From Ralstonia pickettii (GTDB lineage: Bacteria > Pseudomonadota > Gammaproteobacteria > Burkholderiales > Burkholderiaceae), in assembly GCF_000607165.1 (NCBI RefSeq), contig NZ_JFZG01000006.1, positions 868,001 through 932,000 on the forward strand: a stretch of 64,000 nucleotides of DNA. Reading direction: 5' to 3'. This document shows, piece by piece, positions 30,425 through 38,581 of this stretch. A program made the position numbers and the translations under genes. Numbering within the stretch: position 1 is the stretch's first letter; each line of letters opens with the position of its first letter. The notes beneath the pieces were generated by a model. The model searched no databases, was not told the DNA's origin, and saw only the letters and a program-made list of their open reading frames with translations.

Positions 30425-31260
30425 TGAGCAACCAACCCGAACATTCGCCCCTGGGTAAGACCTCCGCGTACAAGACGGAGTACGACCCGAGCCTGCTGTT
30501 TCCGATTCCGCGCCAGGGCAAGCGCGACGAGATCGGCCTCGCCGCCGGCACGCCCCTGCCCTTCTTCGGCGTCGACCTCTGGAACCTGTACGAGCTGTCG
30601 TGGCTGAACCTGCGCGGCAAGCCGCAGGTGGCGCTCGGCACCGTGATCGTGCCGGCGGATTCGCCCAACATCGTTGAATCGAAGTCGTTCAAGCTGTATC
30701 TGAATTCGTTCAACCAGACGAAGGTGGCGTCGCACGAAGCGCTGCAGCAGTTGATCCACCACGATCTGTCGGAAGCCTGCGGTGCACCGGTGCAGGTGCG
30801 TATCGTCCCCCCGGAGGAATTTTCCCGGCAGAAAATGGGCGAACTCGATGGCCTGCTGCTCGATCGCCTGGACATCGAAACCGACGTCTATCAGCCCACG
30901 CCCGAGCTGCTGCATGCCGATGAGGAAGAAAGCCCGGTGGAAGAAACGCTGGTGTCGCACCTGCTGAAGTCCAATTGCCTTGTGACGGGTCAGCCGGACT
31001 GGGGCAGCGTGCAGATCCGCTATGTGGGTGCGCCGATCAATCAGGAAGGGCTGCTGAAGTATCTGATCTCGTTCCGTGAGCACAACGAGTTTCACGAACA
31101 ATGCGTGGAGCGGATCTTTACCGACATCCTGCGCCAGTGCCGGCCGGTCAAGCTGGCCGTGTATGCGCGCTACACGCGGCGCGGCGGGCTGGACATCAAC
31201 CCGTTCCGCACAAACTACAACACGCCCTGGCCGGATAACCTGAGAAACGCGCGTCAGTAA
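30424..31260 (+). CDS. queF: NADPH-dependent 7-cyano-7-deazaguanine reductase QueF (long form)
   Basis: This 278-residue enzyme reduces the nitrile of preQ0 to preQ1 in queuosine synthesis. Visible are the NADPH-binding [15 protein letters not shown] and the active-site Cys region [19 protein letters not shown]. The length fits the bimodular YqcD/E. coli type rather than the short 150-residue type. The start is the ATG at 30424, one base overlapping the ilvA stop; a GTG directly before it is in frame. A clear terminator follows. Pairing with ilvA is positional and does not imply a shared pathway. Confidence 0.96.
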   Translation: MSNQPEHSPLGKTSAYKTEYDPSLLFPIPRQGKRDEIGLAAGTPLPFFGVDLWNLYELSWLNLRGKPQVALGTVIVPADSPNIVESKSFKLYLNSFNQTKVASHEALQQLIHHDLSEACGAPVQVRIVPPEEFSRQKMGELDGLLLDRLDIETDVYQPTPELLHADEEESPVEETLVSHLLKSNCLVTGQPDWGSVQIRYVGAPINQEGLLKYLISFREHNEFHEQCVERIFTDILRQCRPVKLAVYARYTRRGGLDINPFRTNYNTPWPDNLRNARQ

Positions 31261-31284
31261 GCGCTGACACTGCGTAAGCCACGC

Positions 31285-31308
31285 AAGGCGCCTTCGGGCG
31301 CCTTTTTT
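31285..31308 (+). terminator. Rho-independent terminator after queF
   Basis: AAGGCGCC, a TTCG tetraloop and GGCGCC are followed by six T. It closes the ilvA-queF unit 24 bp after the queF stop. Confidence 0.92.
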
Positions 31309-31484
31309 CTTGCCTGAGCGATCCACCAAACGGGCATTTCGGCCTCGTCCGTTTTGTGGACGCCACCGCCCTATCGTTTCACGCCCGCTCGCCTATAGTG
31401 GTATCCGCAGTACACCACCCGGGGGAATCGTGAAGCGTCCGTCCGCTGCCAGCGGTAAGGACACTCTCGACGGGGGACATTGCC

Positions 31485-32807
31485 GTGACGAAGACGCCAT
31501 GGTGGCCGCAAGGTGAGACAACCCAAGCGGTTACGTGCGCATGCCTGCTGTTGTGCAGCGGGTCGGTCCTTGCGCAGACCAACGAGCCGGTGGACGACAA
31601 GCCACCCAGTCTGGAAGCGCTGCAGCGCGAGCTTGCCGATACGCAGGCGCGCCTGCAGGAACTCAAGCGCTCGATCCAGCAACAGGAAACGCATCTGCGG
31701 CGCATGCGGCGCGCGCTCGGCATGAGCGAGGGCCGACTCGACACCGTGCGCGGTGCCGGCGCTCCTGGCGCGGCAGGCGACGCATCGGAAATCGCGCAGA
31801 ACGACCAGCCCGGTGCCACGCCCGTCGGCAAACCGCCGGAGCCACCTGACCGGCCACCCCGCATCGCGCAGATCTTCGACGAGCCCAGCGCGCTTACACC
31901 GCCGGGCAAGGTGGTCGTCGAGCCGTCATTGCAGATGGCGTATTCATCGTCCGACCGCGTGGCGCTGGTGGGCTACACCATCATCCCCGCGCTGTTGATC
32001 GGGCTGATCGACGTACGGCAGGTCAAGACCACCACGCTCACCGGCACGGTGGCATTGCGTTACGGCCTGGCGCGCCGTTGGGAACTGGAAGCGCGCGTGC
32101 CCTATGTCTACAGCGCGAGCGACACGGTCAGCCGCGAACTGTTCACCGGCACGGCGACAGACAACGCCTTCAGCTCGCACGGGCGCGGCATCGGCGATGT
32201 GGAACTGACCGCGCGCTATCAGATCAATGCGGGCGGCGTCGACAAGCCGTTCTACATCGGCTGGCTGCGCTTCAAGACGCGCACCGGCAAGGATCCGTTT
32301 GACGTCACCACTGATTGCGTGACGCGCTGCGTGAGCAATACCACGGGCACCGGCCTGCCTCTGCAACAGCCAACGGGTTCTGGCTTCTTCGCGGTTCAGC
32401 CGGGGCTGACGTGGCTGTTCCCAACGGATCCGGCAGTGTTCTTCGGCAGCATCAGCTACCTGCACAACTTCGAGCGCAAGGACGTGAGTCTGAACCTCGT
32501 GGACGGTTCGAAGCAGTTCCTGGGCAACGTGAAAGCCGGCGACATCATCGGCCTGAACTTCGGCATGGGGCTGGCGCTGAACGAAAAGGCATCGTTCTCC
32601 ATCGGCTACGACCAGAGCATCATCGCGCCGACCAAGCAGAACGGCCAGCGCGTGCCGGGCTCGGTGCGGACGATTCTCGGTACGTTGCTGGTCGGCTATT
32701 CGTACCGGCTATCGCCCAAGATGTCGCTGAACCTGTCGGTGGGGGCAGGCCTGACGCGCGACACGCCGGATCTGACCGTCACGCTTCGCCTGCCGATCCA
32801 GTTCTAG
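31485..32807 (+). CDS. FapF-like outer-membrane barrel with N-terminal coiled coil (putative amyloid exporter)
   Basis: This 440-residue protein starts at the GTG at 31485 (GGGGGA upstream). A signal peptide ends near SVLAQ. Residues about 42-80 are a strongly heptad-patterned coiled coil (SLEALQRELADTQARLQELK and following), then a Pro-rich linker (about 90-130), then a beta-rich domain with alternating aromatic/hydrophobic strands ending in a C-terminal Phe. This order (signal, coiled coil, linker, barrel) is that of FapF, the trimeric channel that exports Fap amyloid subunits in Pseudomonas. It converges with the minus-strand C39 peptidase locus, stop codons 1 bp apart, so it needs its own promoter; TATAGT at about 31395 is a weak candidate. 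It is often annotated simply as transporter; the Fap link is inference from architecture and context. Confidence 0.82.
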   Translation: MTKTPWWPQGETTQAVTCACLLLCSGSVLAQTNEPVDDKPPSLEALQRELADTQARLQELKRSIQQQETHLRRMRRALGMSEGRLDTVRGAGAPGAAGDASEIAQNDQPGATPVGKPPEPPDRPPRIAQIFDEPSALTPPGKVVVEPSLQMAYSSSDRVALVGYTIIPALLIGLIDVRQVKTTTLTGTVALRYGLARRWELEARVPYVYSASDTVSRELFTGTATDNAFSSHGRGIGDVELTARYQINAGGVDKPFYIGWLRFKTRTGKDPFDVTTDCVTRCVSNTTGTGLPLQQPTGSGFFAVQPGLTWLFPTDPAVFFGSISYLHNFERKDVSLNLVDGSKQFLGNVKAGDIIGLNFGMGLALNEKASFSIGYDQSIIAPTKQNGQRVPGSVRTILGTLLVGYSYRLSPKMSLNLSVGAGLTRDTPDLTVTLRLPIQF

Positions 32808-32808
32808 C

Positions 32809-33342
32809 TCAGTGCTGCATGGTGACGACGTTGGCCAACGCGCCTTGTAGCACGTTGGCGAGATTCATCTGACGGAACTGCGGCAGGCTGTTGACCGCCG
32901 CATTGATGGTCGTCACCGCCTGCAGCGTCTGGTTGTTCAAGCTGTTCTGGATGACCGTGGCCGCCGCTGTCGCACCCGCGGCCACATCGGGCGGTGCGAC
33001 ATTGTTGGGGCCGTTCTGCACGAGGTTCACCGTGTTGACCACCGAGGCCAATTGCTGCGCCTGGTTGGCCGTCATGCGTGCCACATCGGGGATGTTGACC
33101 GATGCGCTCGCCACCAGATCGCCGTTGACGTAGACCGCCCGGTCGATGCCGAACGAGATGTGCAGCCCCGCAAGCGAGGGCACATCAAACCCGCCGCGCA
33201 TGTCGTCGAGCTTGTCTTCGGACACGGCGCGCCAGACATGGACGGGATTGTTATCCATGCCATCCATGCCGGCAGCAAACGCATGCCCGGCCGCAGCCAG
33301 CGCGAACCAGCCGGCCCACGCCATCTTGCCAAACCGCTTCAT
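32809..33342 (-). CDS. small exported protein with AVxxDKLDxxRGG motif (FapE-position)
   Basis: This 177-residue protein has a signal peptide (residues 1-24, GWFALAAAGHAFAAG). Residues 39-51 read AVSEDKLDDMRGG, resembling the double-glycine leader motif recognised by C39 peptidases. After it comes a predicted beta region (FGIDRAVYVNGDLVASASVN) and an Ala/Asn/Gln-rich C-terminus containing VIQNS at 130-134. The ATG at 33342 has an AGGAGGG site; the open frame to 33630 runs back into the peptidase gene in another frame. It is 43 bp downstream of the C39 peptidase gene, in the place where fapE follows fapD in Pseudomonas. No sequence family is recognised with certainty. Confidence 0.75.
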   Translation of the reverse strand: MKRFGKMAWAGWFALAAAGHAFAAGMDGMDNNPVHVWRAVSEDKLDDMRGGFDVPSLAGLHISFGIDRAVYVNGDLVASASVNIPDVARMTANQAQQLASVVNTVNLVQNGPNNVAPPDVAAGATAAATVIQNSLNNQTLQAVTTINAAVNSLPQFRQMNLANVLQGALANVVTMQH

Positions 33343-33385
33343 GATGCCCTCCTGCCGGACTACCTGACTGCCATGCAGACGACGC

Positions 33386-34069
33386 TCAGAAATCGGACGG
33401 ACCGTGCTTGGGAACAACGATGTTTCCCAGGCCGCTGCGGTCCATGCCTTCCTCCAGCGGCGCACGCGGTGCCACGCGCCAATCCGATGCGGCGTTGAAC
33501 GTCGCCCCCGACTCGCGGTTGTGGACGACGAACAGCAAATGGTTGTCCCACATGCTCTCGAAACTAGCACGCGGAATCGCACGCGTGCCCATGGCCGGAT
33601 CGCCCACCAGCACACGCCCTTCTTGCACACCCTTGACCACCACGAAGTGGTGATAGCCGTTCTCGGTCAACAGCACGATGGCCGGCAAGTGCGCGTCCTT
33701 CAATGCATCCAGCGGCTGCTCGAAACCATCGGCCTCAAAGCCTACCGACGCCAGATAGCGTTTGATGTCGAGCAGCGAAAAACCTTCTCGCCGGATCTTC
33801 TCCTGGTTGCCATGCTCATACATGGCCTGGAACACGGTCTGCTCGCTCACCGGATAGCCGTACTGATACGTGAGCAGCGTCGCTACCGCGGCCGACCCGC
33901 AACTGAAGTCGAAACGCTGATGCACGGTTCGCAGATAGCGCGCGGCCTTCATGCTCGTCACCGGCACCGCATACGTGCCGCCGCCCGTGCCGAGCATGTC
34001 GATCGCGCCCGCCAACGCGGGCCCGCACATCAGTGCCATCAGCACTGCGCCGCACGTCTTGCGCATCAT
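33386..34069 (-). CDS. FapD-like exported C39 family cysteine peptidase
   Basis: This 227-residue protein has a signal peptide (GAVLMALMCGPALAG) and a single C39 peptidase domain: catalytic Cys in FDFSCGSAAVATLLTYQYG, His in GYHHFVVVKGV and Asp in VLVGDPAMG. No ABC-transporter domains are attached, so this is a free periplasmic peptidase, as FapD is in the Fap amyloid system. FSLLDIKRYLASVGFEADG is also FapD-like. The start at 34069 follows AAGGA; an in-frame GTG lies at 34081. It is flanked on both sides by small exported proteins with a GG-type motif that are plausible substrates. The 20-40 residues after the domain are specific to this group. Confidence 0.87.
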   Translation of the reverse strand: MMRKTCGAVLMALMCGPALAGAIDMLGTGGGTYAVPVTSMKAARYLRTVHQRFDFSCGSAAVATLLTYQYGYPVSEQTVFQAMYEHGNQEKIRREGFSLLDIKRYLASVGFEADGFEQPLDALKDAHLPAIVLLTENGYHHFVVVKGVQEGRVLVGDPAMGTRAIPRASFESMWDNHLLFVVHNRESGATFNAASDWRVAPRAPLEEGMDRSGLGNIVVPKHGPSDF

Positions 34070-34085
34070 TCCGTCCTTCACAAGC

Positions 34086-34520
34086 TCAAGGCCGGAACTG
34101 CACGTTGACGATGGTGGCGTTCTGGATCAGCACGTTCGCTCCGCTGTTCTGGATGACCGTGGGGATCCCGCTGGCATTGGCAAACGAGCCGTCGCGCACG
34201 ATGTTCGACCCCGTCGCCACATTCACGGCGGCGTTGTCGCTCACGGTGCCCGACAGGCGCGCGTCATTGACGGTCTGGTAGAGATCCTGCGTGCCGCCGC
34301 GATAGCTGTCGAGCCGATCTGCTCCCACCGCATGACCGAACCCAGGCACCGACACGGCCGCGGCGACCGGGGGACGCACCGCTTCCGTATTGGCTGTCTG
34401 AGCACCGTCTGCGATTGACGCATCGTCCGCTGCCATCGCCGCTGCCACTGGCCACACTGCCAGGCCGCATGCCAAACACCATGCCGCCCATCCTGCTGTG
34501 GTTCTTCTGTCGGATCGCAT
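34086..34520 (-). CDS. small exported protein with AVxxDRLDxxRGG motif and amyloid-like C-terminus
   Basis: This 144-residue protein has a signal peptide (residues 1-31, ending AAAMAA). Residues 64-76 read AVGADRLDSYRGG, almost the same pattern as in the 177-residue protein on the other side of the peptidase. The mature part is Asn/Val/Ala-rich and ends TVIQNSGANVLIQNATIVN, whose QNSG-x3-LIQ core recurs at the C-terminus of the large Gly-rich protein. The ATG at 34520 has an AGGAG site 7 bp upstream. It is 16 bp before the C39 peptidase gene. It could be a minor fibre subunit, nucleator or chaperone; the family is not recognised. Confidence 0.75.
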   Translation of the reverse strand: MRSDRRTTAGWAAWCLACGLAVWPVAAAMAADDASIADGAQTANTEAVRPPVAAAVSVPGFGHAVGADRLDSYRGGTQDLYQTVNDARLSGTVSDNAAVNVATGSNIVRDGSFANASGIPTVIQNSGANVLIQNATIVNVQFRP

Positions 34521-34644
34521 CGAACATCTCCTATACGCTCCAACTGCGGGCCGGACCACGCATGCAGTCCGGCCCTGTCCACCGCCATGCGCGCAATGTC
34601 ACCGCACGCACAACGGCACTTCCCCGCTCACGCCTGATACCGGG

Positions 34645-35934
34645 CTACTTGCCGACATTCAGGTTGGCCTGCACGTTGATGCTTTGCTGGATGAGGGAAG
34701 CGAAGCCGCTGTTCTGGTTCGCCACCATCACGCCTGCTGCAGACTGGCCGACGCTGGTCATGGCGTTGGACATGTTGAACGTACCTGCGTCCACCATGAC
34801 CGTGCCGCCTGCACCGCCCGTGCCGCCCACCGCACCATTGCCGACACCGCCATTGCCCACGCCGCCTGCGCCGCCGGCCGCACCGACTGCACCCACAGCG
34901 CCATTGCCCGCCGTGGACGATGCTGCGCCGTTGGTTGCGCTGCCGTTGGTCGCGCTGCCGCCTGCGCCGCCATTGCCTGCCACGTTGGTAGCTGCACCGC
35001 CCGCGCCTGCCCCGCCACCCGTGCTGGTGCCGGTGGCACTGCTCGAGCCTGTGCCCGCACCTGCCGATGCCGTGGACGTGCCGCTGGTGGTGGAGCCGCC
35101 AGCGCCGCCTGCCCCGCCTGCCGAGGCACTGCCGCCGCCCGTGGCCGCGCCGCTGCCGTGATGGCGGTTCGCATCGCCACCGCTAGCGCTGGACGTGCCG
35201 CCTGCCCCGCCGCCACCGCCGCCGGCTGCGCTCGTGCTGCCCGCTGCGCCGCCAAGGCCCGCGCCCAGGCTGGCCGAGAGCGTGCCGGAGCTGCCGCCGT
35301 TACCGCCGCTGCCCGCACTGCCGCCGGCGTCTCCGCCATTGCCACCGTTGCCGGCCACTGCGCCGCCGTTGGTCGCGCTGCCATGCGTGACGCTGCCCGA
35401 GCTGCCGCCCGCGCCACCACTGCCACCTGCGCCGCCAGCGCCACCGTTGCCGCCAGCGCCAGCGCCGCCGTAGCCGTATCCGCCACGCCCGCCCGCGCCG
35501 CCATTGGCCGAGCCGCCATTGTTGGTGGCGACGTTGCCGATGCCCGACACGCTGATGTTGGTGACGGTGCCGTCCAGCTTCGAGACTGCAATTGCCTTGC
35601 TTGTGTTGAAGGAGTTGGTGAATGTTGCCGTTGCCATACCGCCGTTGTTGGCGGCGGCGGTGCCATAGCCGTCAGCGTTGGCCCAGCCGCTGTTGTCGCG
35701 GTTGCTGCCCTGGCTTTGGTTGTTGTGCTGATTCGAGTTATCGGTTGCCGTCGTGGTTGTGGTCGTTGCGGTGTTCGTCGTCGTGTCTGTGCTGGTGTTG
35801 GTTCTGGTGATAGTCGACGTGTTGGTTTGGGTCTTGTCACCCGCGCCGGACGCCGTATTCCCGATGTCGGCCAATGCAACGCCAGAGACCCCCAATCCCA
35901 TGGCGATCGCGGTGGCCAGTAAGGTCTTCTTCAT
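34645..35934 (-). CDS. exported Thr/Asn- and Gly/Ala-rich protein, candidate fibre subunit of the Fap-like locus
   Basis: This 429-residue low-complexity protein has a clean signal peptide (residues 1-22, ending GVALA). Residues 30-80 are Thr/Asn/Gln-rich with alternating NT and TT runs. Residues 95-135 form a more ordinary beta-prone segment (AIAVSKLDGTVTNISVSGIG). Residues about 137-375 are almost only Gly, Ala, Ser, Thr and Asn in GGAGG and GNGG units. The C-terminus returns to complexity and contains NQNSGFASLIQQSINVQAN at 406-424. No Cys is present. The ATG at 35934 follows GGAG; the frame is open to 36054. It is the first gene after a sigma-54-type promoter and precedes the peptidase genes. 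It may equally be an adhesin; the amyloid role is inference. Confidence 0.75.
   Translation of the reverse strand: MKKTLLATAIAMGLGVSGVALADIGNTASGAGDKTQTNTSTITRTNTSTDTTTNTATTTTTTATDNSNQHNNQSQGSNRDNSGWANADGYGTAAANNGGMATATFTNSFNTSKAIAVSKLDGTVTNISVSGIGNVATNNGGSANGGAGGRGGYGYGGAGAGGNGGAGGAGGSGGAGGSSGSVTHGSATNGGAVAGNGGNGGDAGGSAGSGGNGGSSGTLSASLGAGLGGAAGSTSAAGGGGGGAGGTSSASGGDANRHHGSGAATGGGSASAGGAGGAGGSTTSGTSTASAGAGTGSSSATGTSTGGGAGAGGAATNVAGNGGAGGSATNGSATNGAASSTAGNGAVGAVGAAGGAGGVGNGGVGNGAVGGTGGAGGTVMVDAGTFNMSNAMTSVGQSAAGVMVANQNSGFASLIQQSINVQANLNVGK
34800..35515 (-). repeat. degenerate GGN/GCN codon repeat region
   Basis: On the plus strand the DNA is a long series of imperfect gccgcc, ccgcca and cattgcc units encoding GGAGG/GNGG peptide repeats. 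The units vary at third positions and in spacing, so they are diverged rather than freshly duplicated. The opposite strand is open over much of it, giving long spurious frames. Confidence 0.6.
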
Positions 35935-36037
35935 AACGCACTCCATAAAGGTGAGAGGGACGGCTGGAAACGCAGCCAGTAAGGCCGGCGCGCTCTGCCT
36001 GTGGGAAAAAACATGACCCACCCCGGGGCGGCTCGTT

Positions 36038-36054
36038 TGCATAATCAGTGCCAA
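36038..36054 (-). promoter_or_regulatory. sigma-54 (RpoN) promoter for the Gly-rich/C39 locus
   Basis: The minus strand reads TTGGCAC-TGATT-ATGCA, matching the -24/-12 consensus TTGGCAC-N5-TTGCW at all but one position and with the required GG-to-GC spacing. It is about 104 bp upstream of the ATG at 35934 and points into the gene. Dependence on an enhancer-binding protein is implied. Confidence 0.65.
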
Positions 36055-36548
36055 CTTGTGCGCCTGCTTTACGCGGCTGCTCTAAGCGTTTGAAAACGCA
36101 AAAGTTTCACCGGCACCCGCGTACATGGGCGCGCACCGTGCCATGCAATCGTGTCGACGCGTGCAACTTTTGGGGGGCGGTTTGCGCCTTTTCGGTTGCG
36201 GCGCCGATACACCGTCGTGTCACGCATGGCAGCCACGGCATGCACGGCCTTCGCGCCAAGACGCAAACCACGCGCACGCATACGCTCGGTGTGGGTGTTT
36301 GAGACGAGCGATTGGCTGGGTGTTTCAGGCGTGATACGTCGGCGCATCGTCGCTCACATTGCGTGAGCGGTTGGTCGCGGCGAGTGAGCATCCCGCCGCG
36401 CACCTCGCAGCGGTTTGCATGCCTCGATGGCGTACGCACCGTCAGCACGCAGCCGCGCGTGGCTGCTCGATTGCGAGTGCCCCCTATCGGCAAGACGCAT
36501 GCGGGAGACGTGTCTCGATTTCTGCGTCAGGCGTTGCCCAGGCAGGCG

Positions 36549-36599
36549 AAAAAAAGCCGCGCGCGGCAAGCATCGTCATGGCAACGAAAAGCCGCGCGC
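36549..36599 (-). terminator. probable terminator after the acyl-CoA synthetase gene
   Basis: On the minus strand GCGCGCGGC (36599-36591) can pair with GCCGCGCGC (36567-36559) across a 23-nt loop, followed by GGC and seven T. A shorter self-palindrome, GCCGCGCGCGGC, sits directly before the T run. Confidence 0.5.
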
Positions 36600-36639
36600 A
36601 ACCGGTTGGCATTTCAGCGGCGAAACCGCAAGCTCAGGT

Positions 36640-38355
36640 TCAGGCCGTAGCGGCCACCGTCAACTTGAGTTCTTCGATCATGCGGTCGCGCATGACGAAC
36701 TTCTGCACCTTGCCCGTCACCGTCATCGGCATCTCGGTGACAAAGCGGATGTAGCGCGGGATCTTGTAGTGCGCGATCTGGCCCTGGCAGAACGTACGGA
36801 TCTCCTCTTCCGTGGCCTGTTGGCCGGGCTTGAGCACGATCCACGCGCAGACCTCTTCGCCATACTTCGGGTCGGGCACGCCAAATACGTTGACGGCCTG
36901 CACCTTCGGATGCCGGAAGAGGAATTCTTCGATCTCGCGCGGGTAGACATTCTCGCCACCGCGAATGAGCATGTCCTTCACGCGGCCGACGATGTTGCAG
37001 TAGCCCTCGGCATCGAACGTTGCCAGATCACCCGTGCGCATCCAGCCGTCGTGGATCGATTCGGCGGTCTTGGCCTCGTCGTCCCAGTAGCCGAGCATGA
37101 CCGAATAGCCCTTGGTGCACAGCTCGCCCTTCTCGCCCACAGGCACCACCTCTCCCGCGCCATCGACCAGCTTGACCTGCAAATGCGGCTGGATGCGGCC
37201 GACGGTGGTCACGCGCTTGTCGAGCGGGTCCGTCACGGCGCTCTGGAAGGACACGGGGCTCGTCTCGGTCATGCCGTAGGCGATGGTGACTTCGCGCAGG
37301 TTCAGCTCCGACACCACGCGCTTCATCACCTCGATGGGACACGGCGATCCGGCCATGATGCCGCCGCGCAGCGTCGATACGTCAAAGCTCTTGAAGTCCG
37401 GATGATCGAGCTGCGCGATGAACATCGTCGGCACGCCGTGCAGTTGGGTGCAGCGTTCTTCCGCCACCGTGCGCAGCGTGGCCAGCGGATCGAATGCCTC
37501 GCCCGGGAACACCATGCACGCTCCGGTGGCCGTGCAGGTGAGCACCGACATGACCATGCCGAAGCAGTGATACAGCGGCACGGGAATGCACAGCCGATCG
37601 CCCTCTTGCAGATTCATCGCCATGGCAACGAAGCGCGCGTTATTGACGACGTTCACATGCGTGAGCGTCGCCCCCTTGGGCGCTCCGGTCGTGCCGCTAG
37701 TGAACTGAATGTTGATGGCGTCGTCGGGCGACAGCGTGGCCGTGATGGCATCCAGCGCATCAACGGGTACGCTTTTTCCACGCGCAATGACGTCAGCAAA
37801 GTTGAGCATGCCAGGCGTATTGGCGTCGCCCATGCGGATGACCCAGCGCAGCGCCGGCAGCTTGGCCGCGTTCAACGCGCCGGGCTGCGCAGTCGCCAGT
37901 TCGGGCGCGAGCGTCTGCAGCATTTCCAGATAGCGCGATGTCTTGAAGGCCTCGGCCGCCACGATGGCCTTGCAACCGACCTTGTTGAGCGCGTATTCCA
38001 GTTCCGACAGCCGATACGCCGGATTGATGTTGACGAGGATAAGGCCCAGGCGCGCCGTCGCGAACTGCGTGAGCACCCATTCGACGCGGTTGGGCGACCA
38101 GATGCCGATGCGGTCGCCCCGCTCCAGTCCCAGCGCGTGCAGGCCGGCGGCCAGCGCATCGACCTGTTCGGCAAAGGCGCGCCACGTCCAGCGCACGTTC
38201 TGTTCGCGGAACACGACAGCCTCGTCGTCGGGACAGCGACGCACCGTTTCCGCCAGCAACGCCGAAACCGTCACGTGTGCCAGCGGCACCGCCGTGTCGC
38301 CCACCACATACGACGCACCGTTGCGCGGTCGCGCGTCGAAAACCTCACCAGCCAT
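36640..38355 (-). CDS. AMP-binding acyl-CoA synthetase
   Basis: This 571-residue adenylate-forming ligase activates a carboxylic acid to acyl-AMP and then acyl-CoA. The ATP loop is [16 protein letters not shown]; later motifs are [26 protein letters not shown] and the C-terminal PRNETGK-equivalent region [12 protein letters not shown] with the catalytic Lys. Overall form is that of medium/long-chain fatty-acyl-CoA or 3-methylmercaptopropionyl-CoA ligases. The ATG at 38355 has a GGAGGAG site, while the frame extends to an upstream TTG. It appears monocistronic, with a terminator behind it. Substrate cannot be fixed. Confidence 0.92.
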   Translation of the reverse strand: MAGEVFDARPRNGASYVVGDTAVPLAHVTVSALLAETVRRCPDDEAVVFREQNVRWTWRAFAEQVDALAAGLHALGLERGDRIGIWSPNRVEWVLTQFATARLGLILVNINPAYRLSELEYALNKVGCKAIVAAEAFKTSRYLEMLQTLAPELATAQPGALNAAKLPALRWVIRMGDANTPGMLNFADVIARGKSVPVDALDAITATLSPDDAINIQFTSGTTGAPKGATLTHVNVVNNARFVAMAMNLQEGDRLCIPVPLYHCFGMVMSVLTCTATGACMVFPGEAFDPLATLRTVAEERCTQLHGVPTMFIAQLDHPDFKSFDVSTLRGGIMAGSPCPIEVMKRVVSELNLREVTIAYGMTETSPVSFQSAVTDPLDKRVTTVGRIQPHLQVKLVDGAGEVVPVGEKGELCTKGYSVMLGYWDDEAKTAESIHDGWMRTGDLATFDAEGYCNIVGRVKDMLIRGGENVYPREIEEFLFRHPKVQAVNVFGVPDPKYGEEVCAWIVLKPGQQATEEEIRTFCQGQIAHYKIPRYIRFVTEMPMTVTGKVQKFVMRDRMIEELKLTVAATA

Positions 38356-38581
38356 GGATGTCTCCTCCAATCAACGTTGACCTTTTTGGGGCCTTGTTCT
38401 GAATGATTTGTAACCAATGCTTCCACCGCAATTTGACGCAGCTTGACGTATTTGGCAATCCGTTGCCGGACGAACAATGACGCGGAACAATTGCTGCGCT
38501 GCAGCAGCAAAAATCGGCGGGCGCGGCCTTCAACGCGCTAACATGCCGCCCTGATGTTTTGCGCTTTCTTGCACGTAGGGA

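Larger units (their letters stand above)
35935..36639 (+). other. 705-bp gene-free region upstream of the Gly-rich gene
   Basis: No convincing coding frame is seen on either strand; the short open frames lack ribosome sites and family features. It holds the sigma-54-type promoter (36038-36054) and two palindromes. One is GCGTTT-GA-AAACGC (36086-36099); the other is CGCTCAC-ATTGC-GTGAGCG (36351-36369). Towards 36549-36599 lies a terminator for the acyl-CoA synthetase gene. The palindromes could be activator sites, at about -65 and -330 from the expected transcription start. Confidence 0.6.

Noticed and set aside
34800-35515. Possible CRISPR or tandem-repeat array
   Set aside because: The repeats are irregular GGN/GCN codon runs within a coding sequence, without uniform repeat and spacer lengths.
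34498-35922. Cys/Ala/Arg-rich plus-strand open frame opposite the Gly-rich gene
   Set aside because: Repetitive GC codons keep several frames open here. Only the minus-strand frame has a signal peptide, ribosome site and promoter.
36069-36493. Short open frames in the gene-free region before the Gly-rich gene
   Set aside because: They lack ribosome sites, overlap each other on both strands and are Arg/Cys-rich in the way of non-coding high-GC DNA.
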